Shown here in pieces: positions 11,883 to 23,800 of a stretch of 64,000 bases of DNA. The DNA lies in contig OX439003.1 in NCBI GenBank assembly GCA_949316495.1, forward strand, positions 47,627,725 through 47,691,724. The letters run 5' to 3'. The notes under the pieces were generated by a model. The model did no database searches. It was not told the DNA's origin and worked only from the letters and a program-made list of their open reading frames with translations. Each line of letters begins with the position of its first letter. Positions within the stretch are counted from its first letter, which is position 1. This stretch comes from Amphiduros pacificus (Eukaryota; Annelida; Polychaeta; Phyllodocida; Hesionidae). The position numbers and the translations under genes are program-made.

Positions 11883-14800
11883 ATGGATCACATTGTCACA
11901 CTACCTGTAGTTCTATTGATGTTATTCGCTCAATGTTTATTAGGTAAGTTAATCATTTCGTCATGGCTGTTAGAATTACAAGATATGTTATTCCCTTGAT
12001 AAAGATTCACACGAATACATACATAACGGTAACGCTTATCTTATGCACACTGACTGCCTCAAATAGACATAATTTATATCATAATGATAAAACATATAGG
12101 ACGTTTAATATTGTTCTTGTTCAATCACCTTTATCAGTGCACCTCTTTATTTTTATTATTGAATCATTACACATGTTATGTCTTGTTCCTATCAGAATAT
12201 CAATATTTCCATACATAATGCTTCAAACAAATTTTGGTCAGATGTTATGAGACAGTTCTTTATGTTTATGTGTAAAAGTCAGTTAACTTTCTGCCATATA
12301 ACATAATACAGGTACACAATCATTGTGTACATACTACCACTGTGCTTACCACAAACTCTATAATATGGCTCAACTGGTAGGACACATTTTTCAGTTAGTC
12401 TCTTGAATAAATATGTTCACCCATGTTTGTAGTTTACATGTCCTCCAGAAATGTCACCCGCGTTGAATGGGTTTGTGCTTGTCCGCATGTAACTGAGCAG
12501 CGTTTTTTTCAGCTCATTGGATCTTGTTCATTTATGATATTTGAATATTCGATATCAGTAATTACATCTATCTGTTTCACACTGTCAATTTGCTCCATTT
12601 TCTGAGAAATGATGTCCTTATCTTAGATATAATCAGATGTTTGTGAAATGTGAAAATCTGAAACTTTGTAAATTTTAAGATAATAGTTTGGAAATAGCAA
12701 TTTTACCCTATTTGGCGAGCACAATGGTGTATGGTGGCATAAAGCGACCCAGACACCACTTACATGTATATGTGTGTTCTGCACTGTTTGGTTTCTGGGC
12801 GCTGGCCAGCTCATAAGACATTGTACTCATAAGATCACAGTTAACATGCGCTCAATTCAAATCTCATCTTATAATTTTTACCACGTAATATACAAAAACA
12901 TCGTACTTCTCTATGAGCATATAGATAAGTTAAGGATTAAAAGATCAAAGGATTAAAGTGTGTGTACTTTGATACACACCAATTTGCTACCAGCACCTCG
13001 CAACTGGCTATAGTTGCTTATATTTTAATCATGCTTTACGATATACATGTTGCAAACAAACGATCCCAATGAGTCTTGGAAAGAGCATGGACATTTTGTT
13101 ATATCCTCTGCTCGGCAGATTCCGGGTTTATACCAGGCTCTGCAAGTTGTCGCAAGAACTGACTGTGTGAGTGTGTTGAAGGAGCCGAACCCGTTATTAC
13201 GTGGCCAGCAGCCAGCGTTTTAGAAGTCAAAAACTAAGTTTAATCTAATAACATGGTCATTTGATGTCATTGTTATTATCAGAAAGCGATTACTGCACAA
13301 AAGTGGTAAAATTAGTTAGTGATGGACCATTAATCAAACAGGGGGTGGATGAAAAACAATCCTGGATTTTGTTCATGGCCAATAAAAAATACAATGTTTA
13401 TTTTTCTCGACAAAAGGGCTCACAAATGATTTCTTTCATCCTCTGAAAAAAATAACGACCTATCCCTGATGAAATGGAATCTCCCCGATGTATGAAATTT
13501 ACATGCTGTATGGCAATATAATGATAAGACGCCTATATCCTGGTAACCCACCAAACAAGGTCTGCTCATGGCGCTCCTGCATGTAGTGTCCCAGGAAATA
13601 CTAGGCGCGAATCTTGACAGAGAAAGTTTTCTTCAAACATGAAATAAACTGAAATAATTTACATCATGAAGATTTGATCTTGGTCGAATAAAAAAAAACT
13701 GCGAATAAGCAATATTTTAACTGATAAAATAACCAATATGTGAAGTTTATTAAAATTCACAACTTTTAGATAAACGTTAAAAAATGATTTTAATCATTTC
13801 ATAAAACCAACTCTCGTAACTTCTTAAGTACGATTTATATTGCAATATTTTTTTTCATATCCATTGTTCATAGATTATGCATTATCACACTGTTAACGTC
13901 TATTACATTTAGATTTCACCTTATAATTTGCAGGAGTGAACTCGGCAGAAGGATGCATTTTTCCACAATTTCTACAAAATGACCTCACGGATGAGCAGGA
14001 TTTCTGGCACCTTAAGCATGCTGGGATGAAGCTGCTGATATCCGCCACAGAGGGCACTGCAGTCTCCACCGCCTGGAATAACATGGGCCAAGTCATTCTC
14101 ACTGCAAACTGTTCTCAAACCTACAAGATTGACTCTTCTGTTTATTCTATACTTTCCATATATAATTATACAAAAAATGGACTTCAGTGAGTGGTTTCTT
14201 TACACCTGTTGTATTTATTATTTTAATGGAAGATATACAGAATATTTGATTGTCAGTGATTTAATCAGTCGAATATATATCCAGAGAGTATTCAAATATG
14301 AAATGAGAGATAAGAGACAAGAGATAGAATGTCAGGCAATAATGAGAAGAATCATAGCTTACCATAATCTAGCTATAAGCTAGCGTGAAAATAACAAGAA
14401 TATGAGATAGCGCCACAGCTTACCATAGGTCTAGATATAGCTTGTCTTAAGTCTAGATATGAGGTAGCATTATAGCTTACTATATATCTAGTTATGAGGT
14501 AGTGATATAGGAATTATAAGTCTGGATATGAGGTAGTTTATCTTAGGTCTGGATATGAGGAAACATGATAGATAACTGGAAATTCTAAATACAAGGTAGC
14601 TTTACATTGCAGAATGTAAGTTTACATATGAGGTAGGACTATACTTTACCAGAATGTCTAGATATGAGGTAGTATTATAGCTTAACATAATATGTAGAGC
14701 GAGATATGAGTTAGTGTGAGAACAAATTAGTGAGTGCAAGTTTGAGTAAGAAACTCCTCACGGTGAACTTAATGTCCACATTTCCACGCAGCTGAACCAA

Positions 14801-17800
14801 AGTCAACAGGTGAAGATTATGGAGCTTATGTTTGTTTCTTTTTAATTCCAGAACATCGTCAAATTATAAGCTCTGTATAGAATTTACATCTGTCACAAAA
14901 AGAATTGTAAATATAGAAATGGGTGAGTAGATATAATAACATTTGCACTGTAAATGGGTTTCATATTATGGAAATGACAATGGAATTATTCCCGAATATT
15001 TCAAATTATCTCTATTTAGATTTTCTTCCCACAGAATACAGTGGAATAGGAGAAAAGTGAGACTCATAAACCACACATTTAAATCACTTATTTATTATAA
15101 ACTTACACATCTATTATAAATTAAACATTTATAATGAATCACACAATCATCATAAACAATCTAATTTACAATAAAGCAATTATTTACAATGAAAAACATA
15201 ATTTACAATAAACCACACATTTATTATAAATCACATGTTTGTGATAAATTACACCATTGTTAAATCCAATGCATGATACGCAATCTAAGAATCATCATTT
15301 AACAATATTATATTGCATGTTCCTTAACATTATCCTGACAATAAGAAAGACATTTTAGAAAAATTCCTCAAGCTTGTAGGTTTATGTTCCATTTTTATCG
15401 TTTTTCAACCTCACATAAACTGACAAGATTAATAGATCCTCAAGAAGATATGTCATTTTACTACAGGAAAGCTGTGGGATATAGCTGCCAGTGCTGAGGA
15501 TGTGTGTACCAAGGAGGGCCTACAGACATATCAATATCCCCTCATAGGTAACAAGCTTCCTCTACATCATTGGTAGACACACATTTGTCCTTGGCATCAG
15601 AAACATGGAGAAAGGAACGCTTTTTAACAATAGCAGTAATAGTAGTATATGTACAGATAACTCTTTTTAATCATTTTCTCATGATTCCCTTTTTAAAATA
15701 TTGTCGTTTAAGTAAAGATTAAATACGATTAATATGTGCAATGTTTATCTGAAGTGATGCGCTTGAAAATATACAACCATGTAAGTTTTGTTCCAAAATA
15801 TGTGCAATATGTTTCAGCCAACAGATTAGAACCAAGGGCACAAAGTTGCTTTTTTGGTCAGACAGGGCACTTGTTCCTGGCCACGAGTTATGAACACCCC
15901 AACAAAGTACAGGTGGGTTTTCTTTGTTATAAATGTTTCATTATTAACAGTTTAATCAAAATAACACAGCATTAAAAACTACAAGAAATTAATGACATTG
16001 GGCCAATATTTTTTTTAATTACGAGATTGATGCAATTCTTGAGGTCAGGACCTGTTTTTTTCCCAAAAGCAAATATACCTGACTTTGGAGGTGAAACACT
16101 TTCTTGTCTGAGAGTGATCTTTAAAAAATCAGTTATTTGGATGAAATATAAGAAAGAAATTAAACTCAAACTCAAACTCAAACTCAAATTCATTTTATTT
16201 GGCCATATTTTTTACATAAAATAATGTACTCTATACGATTAAAGCATACATTTATGTAATATTATGGCCAGGGAGACTCCTGTTAAGGCTAATGGTTATT
16301 GCCGCTATCACAGGGGCCACCCTGGTAGAAATTATAACAATATTTCGTGTGTAAACATGATGTCTGTTCATATTAATACAACCAAAAAATAGTATAAGTC
16401 TAATACCCATGTCTCCTCAAACTTAAACTTTAGAAGGGATATAGAAAGCATATCTTAAAAAACTCAATTTTACCAGAATAGGAAAATGTAATTAAGATAA
16501 TTCTCAATTTATGAACTTCACAAAAAAGAAATTTTAAATTTTGAACATTTTGGTGTAGCAAAGGGACTTCATGTTATTCACCAGCATCTCAATCGGACTC
16601 ATTTTCTGGAAACTAGTACATAAATCATAAACTATCTCCTTTTAAGAATTTCTCTCACACACATAACACTGTAGCCTATCACACTCGGTTCTATAACTGT
16701 CTATGATATGCATTTTTATATACTTTGAGTAACCTTGAAAGCTATGAGTCCCAATTTTGTCTAAAATACAATGTGGTGTATCATTCACAGTTTGCGACAC
16801 AGTGTATCTTATGAACTTTTTCATATATGTATGTTGTATCTTTGGATAACGTATGCTTTCATAACTTCGTGTTGGATAGTTATGAATATCCATTACTTGA
16901 TAGAGTGGGAGATGTTGTAGGTAATAAGGTAAAGACTGATGCCTATATTTGTAATAAAATTTCAGGAGCTGGATCTTTAGTATATCCTCTACTTTTAACA
17001 ATTTCAATACTTTAAAAATTGGCTCAGTATGAGAATTATAACCACTCAGATTTACAATTCGTACTGCTTTTTTCTGTAATCTAAATATTCTCTTGCATGA
17101 ATAACCCCATGCTAGAATTCCATAGTTTAAATATGATAAAATCATTGTATTATAGAGTGTCAGTCTTGTACTTATTGGTAAAAAATGTTTAAGTTTATTT
17201 ATGATGCCAATGTTTCTTGAGATTTTATAAGAGATTTTGTCTATGTGGTTATGCCAACTCAGATTTTCATTTAAAATGAGTCCCAGAAAGTCAAAATGTT
17301 TCACTTGTTCAATAGATGTATTATTTATTCTCAAATCTAAGTCAGGGATGTTTTTCCTCTGGGGAGTATGAAATATCATGAATTTGGTTTTAGTAATATT
17401 TAATGATAATTTATTAACCTTTAACCAATCATTAATTCTCTCTAATTCTTCATTTATCACTATATTTAAGTCCTCACAACCTGCTTGTTGGGATATAATT
17501 CTAAGGGCTCCCGAAAGAGTAGTATCATCAGCATATACTATTAGGTGGAACAAATTACTAGCGCTGGCAATATCATTGATATAAATTATAAACAACAAAG
17601 GTCCTAATATGGAACCTTGTGGGACACCAGTTTGTATAGTCAAAGTTGTAGATTTTACATCATCAATTTCTACATACTGCTGACGATTATATAAATAGCT
17701 TTCAATTAATTTAAGTGCTCTTCCATTTATGCCATAATGAGATAATTTATGAAGCAATATATCATGATTAATGGTATCAAATGCCTTTGATAAATCTAAA

Positions 17801-20800
17801 TACATATTAATAGGAATGTCATTTTTATCCATTTCAACTAAAATTCTGTCAATAACCTCTAGAGCAGCTAAATCAGTAGAGTGTTCTTTACGAAATCCAA
17901 ATTGACTTGTATAAAATAACTTATTTCTATGAAAAAAACTGTATAGTTGAATAAATATAACTTTCTCAAATATCTTAGAGAGAGCAGGTAATAATGATAT
18001 AGGTCTATAGTTTGTAAATTGCATTTCATTGTCTTTCTTATATGCTGGGTTGATTTTAGCCAATTTTAATTTATCTGGAAAAACTCCTGTGTATAACATT
18101 TGATTCACAATTATGGTCAGTGGTTGGATTAACGGTTTCTTGACAGTTTTAACAAGTTGGGATGAAATTCCATCAAAGCCAAAGCTGGTCTTTGGTTTCA
18201 GATTATTTATAATGTCTTCTATGTGTTCTTCATTTATATTTTCAAAATGAAAAGTAACATTTGGTTTGTTTTTTAAATAATTTTTATAACTCTTATTATT
18301 GGGTATAATAATTTCTTGCGCTAGTTTTGATCCTATTTCTGCAAAAAAGTGGACGACATGTGTTTGATTTGCTCAGGAATACTGCAGCGATCTACGAGTG
18401 AAGGCTCGTATGGATGTGGAATGTTCCAGTGGGGAGGGGATGCGACTCTACTTTCCCGATCTATCCTGCATCCCGCACCAAACTGGATGGGGACAAGGTT
18501 TGCATATACTCCATAAAGTTACCACCGGCAAGATTCTTCTCTTAAACATGGTATAAACGGTTATATCACACCCAACAATTAAAGGTCAAATTTGTCAATT
18601 TCTAGTTGTACATTTTATGATTAATTTAATTTTCAGAAGAAACACTGTATTGCTTAGAGCAATGGGAACACAATGACTATTCCTTTTCTATTGTTGGCAG
18701 GAGGGTAGGAGAATCTCAATGGTGCATGGTAAGTTATACCTGAATAACTCTATAATACATGATATGTTATGTCACAAACACAATGGCGTATGATATGTTA
18801 TATTTCGATCGTAATTGTACAAGCTGTATGGCAATAAGGGTGTAGCCTTAAGTGAACCACAAATGTGTCTGATAGATATATCAGAATCACAGAGGTGCAT
18901 GACAAGATATATCAGAATCACAGTGGTGCATGACAAGATATATCAGAATCACAGTGGTGCATGACAAGATATATCAGAATCACAATGGTGCATGACAAGA
19001 TATATCAGAATCACAGTGGTGCATGACAAGATATATCAGAATCACAATGGTGCATGACAAGATATATCAGAATCAAGTGGTGCATGACAAGATATATCAT
19101 ATCAAAATGGTGCATGACAAGATATATCAGAATCACAATGGTGCATGACAAGATATATCAGAATCAAAGTGGTGCATGACAAGATATATCATAATGACAG
19201 TGGTGCATGACAAGATATATCAGAATCACAATGGTGCATGACAAGATATATCATATCAAAATGGTGCATGACAAGATATATCATATCAAAATGGTGTATG
19301 GCAAACACATTTTAATGGCAAGCTATCAAATTTATAGTGCTTTCATGGATAGTTATAAGACACATAAATATATTCATACATTTATATACCTTGACACTAC
19401 TACATAACTTATCAAGTTGTCATCAATTATTCTTTTCATTTTACCATTCCAGAGAATGAACACCACAGATGTACTGATATTTGAGGACATGGCTTGCCCC
19501 GTGGATACTATTGCTGCCGGCACTAAATACGTCCACTTGGAGCTGTTCAACTTAGGTTGGTATTCATATAGCTAAAGTCAGACTCAGTGCAATGCTTGGC
19601 ATGCTACATGCAGCTGTTCAACTTAGGTTGGTATTCATATAGCTAAAGTCAGACTCAGTGCAATGCTTGGCATGATACATGCAGCTGTTCAACTTAGGTT
19701 GGTATTCATATAGCTAAAGTCAGACTCAGTGCAATGCTTGGCATGCTACATGCAGCTGTTCAACTTAGGTTGGTATTCATATAGCTAAAGTCAGACTCAG
19801 TGCAATGCTTGGCATGCTACATGCAGCTGTTCAACTTAGGTTGGTATTCATATAGCTAAAGTCAGACTCAGTGCAATGCTTGGCATGATACATGTAAATG
19901 AAAGTTATAGTATGTCTTAGTCGGCCGCCAATCCTATCTGGGCACCGGGTATACTTTTAATTCAACACCAGTCTATAAAATAGCGAATATATCCCATCTG
20001 TAGTCATCTTGAAAGTTAAATGTTTTTATTTACTACAAGGGTTACCTTCAACATATTTGTTTTTAATATGAATAATGGACAGTGTTGTAATTGAGCAAAT
20101 GCGACACACTTAAATGAACGCTTGCAAATAGATTGCATGTGGTGAAAAACATAGCTGGTGGAAGCATTAATCTCTACCAATTGTTGCCAGGGATAGGCTC
20201 TTTATATTTAGTTTGGGATTACACCATGATGTTTTCTGGCATGGATGGATCAACATTGTCATGCTTCAGCAAAGATATTACGCATCATTGATCAATGCAG
20301 ACAAACATATGGACGTTTTGAATTGTCCTGACAAATCTGTGAGTGGGTGGATTCTCGTGTAAGATATCTGCGACAAAAAAAATCAGTGAGGCAGCACTAT
20401 AACTGCTATAAATAGGTCTCGTCATGTTATGACTGAAAAATATTGAAAGTCTTGTGCTGTTTTGTTCCATATAAGGGGGCAATCTAATAGTATATTATTC
20501 AAATTTTTCAAATACCACCCAATCAATAATAATGTTATGTGTCGGATATGTTCGACACATGCAAACTTGTATGTATTTCAGTTTAACATGGAATTGTCTG
20601 GATTTTACAGATAATGAGGAGTGTGGAGATGATTTTGGCCAGTGCACCGAGGCGATGTGTTCTGATGCCGTGCTGAGGCGATACTGCAGGAAAACATGCC
20701 ATATCTGTAGTACGTTGTTCAGATTAGTTATTCATGAGGTCTAGTCTATATGGTTTTGGGGGAAATATCCAGCAATGGCATTAATTAAATGCGTTTACTG

Positions 20801-23800
20801 GTTAATTCCAGGTATAAAGGATAATGCACCAACCTGTGTCTTTGATGATTCTGTGGTAACACATGGAAAATGGATTGAAAATTTGGAAAAGGCGGGCGAA
20901 ACAAGAGAGCTGGCCATTCTGAAAGATAACTTGCAATTTGAAATAGGCAACACTGGTAAATACACGTGCAAACGTAATGTATCGGAGCAGACTTATGTGG
21001 TGGAGCAGAAAACCAGGAATGGATGGTGAGTGGCGATATACTAAAGAACAGCTTTCCTTCAGTCCTATTGCACCATATAGCTTCTATTACAGGAGAGCTT
21101 TCCTTCAGTCCTATTGCACCATATAGCTTCTATTACAGGAGAGCTTTCCTTCAGTCCTATTGCACCATATAGCTTCTATTACAGGAGAGCTTTCCTTCAG
21201 TCCTATTGCACCATATAGCTTCTATTACAGGAGAGCTTTCCTTCATTCCTATTGCACTATATAACTTCTATTACAGGAGAGCTTTCCTTCATTCCTATTG
21301 CACCATATAGCTTCTATTATAGGAGAGCTTTCCTTCATTCCTATTGCACTATATAACTTCTATTACAGGAGAGCTTTCCTTCAGTCCTATTGCACCAAAA
21401 ACTTCTATTACAGGAGAGCTTTCCTTCAGTCCTATTGCACTATATAATTTCTATTATAGGAGAGCTTTCCTTCATTCCTATTGCACCATATAACTTCTAT
21501 TATAGGAGAGCTTTCCTTCAGTCCTATTGCACCATATAACTTCTATTATAGGAGAGCTTTCCTTCAGTCCTATTGCACTATATAATTTCTATTATAGGAC
21601 AGCTTTCCTTCAGTCCTATTGCACTCTATAACTTCTATTATTGGAGAGCTTTCCTTCAGTCCTATTGCACTATATAATTACTATTATAGGAGAGCTCTCC
21701 TTCATTCCTATTGCACCTTGATATATATATCATTTAGTAAAGGGAGAATTGTCCATGAATCCCATTGCACTTTGATGTGTAAATAGCCCAATAAACAGGG
21801 AGCTGAAATATATAATGAAATCTACTTGCATATCTGAATATAATTTGATATCAAAGTTAGTATCATCTTATTTAACCGATTCGTATTATTTTCAGTCATC
21901 CAAGATATTTTTGTACAAAGTTTAACAGACCAAGCACAGGTGTCCTGCAGTACAAAATCAGTAAGTTTTAATCTAAAGAAAATCCCATTTAGCATTCTAA
22001 AAAAACCCAGATTTTAGGATAAAATATTCATTTCTTAAATACACAACAGTCCAATGTAATGCAGCTCAAATCATGTGTTTTTGAATTTCTTCCATAATTA
22101 AACAGGCCAAGGTCTAACTGAGCAAACAGATGACATTTGTGATGAGGACAACTTTGTTGATGATCAATTTAACAAAGTGCATAGCAGGTTCTACAAGAAT
22201 ACAATATGTAATTATACAACCATTATCTTACTTAAGGCTTTTATTGAATAATTAAGGATTATGTATTTGACATAATACAAATCATTTGTAATAACATATT
22301 TAGAAGAGAAAATAATGAATTTCACTGACTTTCAGCTTCTGATGAGGTGTTATTCATGCAATGGGTGCCATGTGATCTCGGAAATGTCTTAATTGAAGGA
22401 AACCTGGAAAATGATTGTAACGGATATATATGTGATACTCTTGAGACTTTAAATGCTAATGTGATCTGTGGTAATTCTCAGAAAATAAAAGAAGGTATGT
22501 ATCTTGCCATATATATAACCATAATATGAATCAATGAAAACATTATCAAAATTACAGTCGAATCGGGGTCAGATTTCAGCTATTTGTATTTTTCATCCTA
22601 GAATTTTGGTGCGAGGCTAAAATTGGCATGATCTCATCGAAAACAAAGTTTCTTATAACTATGACAGAGAAAAGGCAGGGCAATTGTTGGGTAAGTGTTT
22701 TATATATGTCATGAGAATATTCTTATCTATTTTATATATGCTTTTTCACTCAACTCAGCTCAACTCAACTCAAAGTCAAATTATTAAGCCGTATAATAAT
22801 GTATATTTCATAATGTTGTGCATAATACCTACATATATATGTAAATATATACATAGATATAATATGGCCAGGGAGACTCCCATTCAGGTGAGCTTAATCA
22901 CCACTATATAGGAGCCACCCTGGGAAAATAAGATAAAACATGATAATTTCACATCAAAGTAGGATTCTTAAATTTCAGATAATAGAGGAAAATGGTGAAT
23001 ATCTTAGTTTCTATGTCACATCGGGGTCTCAGTGTTCTTCACAAACACTGACAGACATCAATATGGGCAAGGCATCGCTCAGCTATCAGTTTGAAGGCAG
23101 AAAAGGTACACATATTGTTATCAAACCCAGGAGCTCATTTTGACCAGTATGGGGCAATATACATATGATAACTATATTTTATCATTAATACACTTATCAT
23201 TATAAGCCTATACTTACAAGACAATAACGCCTGATCTTGTGGACTGTCTGGAATGATGTAGAAATACTGATGTCTTATTATGTCGTTCACATTTTAGCTG
23301 ATGTATCTGAATGTGGCGATGCTGGCAGTACTCCTAAATCATCTACATCAAACTCCAGTATAGCCAGCACATCCAGCACAGCCAGCACATCCAGCACAGC
23401 CAGCACATCCAATGCCATTCCATCATCAAGCTCAGAAGTGCCAGATCACCACACCACGGACAGCAACGTAGCCTACACAACTTCCTCAATGTTTCTCTCC
23501 ACTGCCAGCCCTCCAGGTAGGTGTCCACACCTCAAGGTGCAAGGTTGAAGCATTTCTATTACAAACCTATCAATCCTCTCACAAATATGTCTCAGTATGC
23601 ATCAATAACTAATTTCTTAAATGTTGTGCACGCCAACAAATAACCATAAAAAAGAGATATATGCATAAAATGGCAGCACATGCATTCACATAATACACTT
23701 CTTAGACATTTTACTAAACTTGCAACTGTTGTCATATACTAATACTCTTACTTGGTAAGATAATTGCCTTAAAACGTACAGATAGCCGTTCCTTCTATGC

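Noticed and set aside
13055-13200. Possible SINE head (cggcagattccgggtttata)
   Set aside because: Only a B-box-like phrase; no body or tail of the local SINE family.
15972-16224. ORFs over the aaactc tandem tail
   Set aside because: Low-complexity translation of the LINE 3' tail.
19207-19407. Plus-strand ORF with repeated MVHDKIYHIK
   Set aside because: Translation of the 31-bp intronic minisatellite.
20611-20709. ShKT module as evidence of a toxin gene
   Set aside because: It is one exon inside a large membrane protein with stalk and helix; ShKT modules are common in non-toxin extracellular proteins.
23343-23528. Minus-strand ORF rich in CWMCWLC
   Set aside because: Antisense shadow of the Ser/Thr stalk exon.
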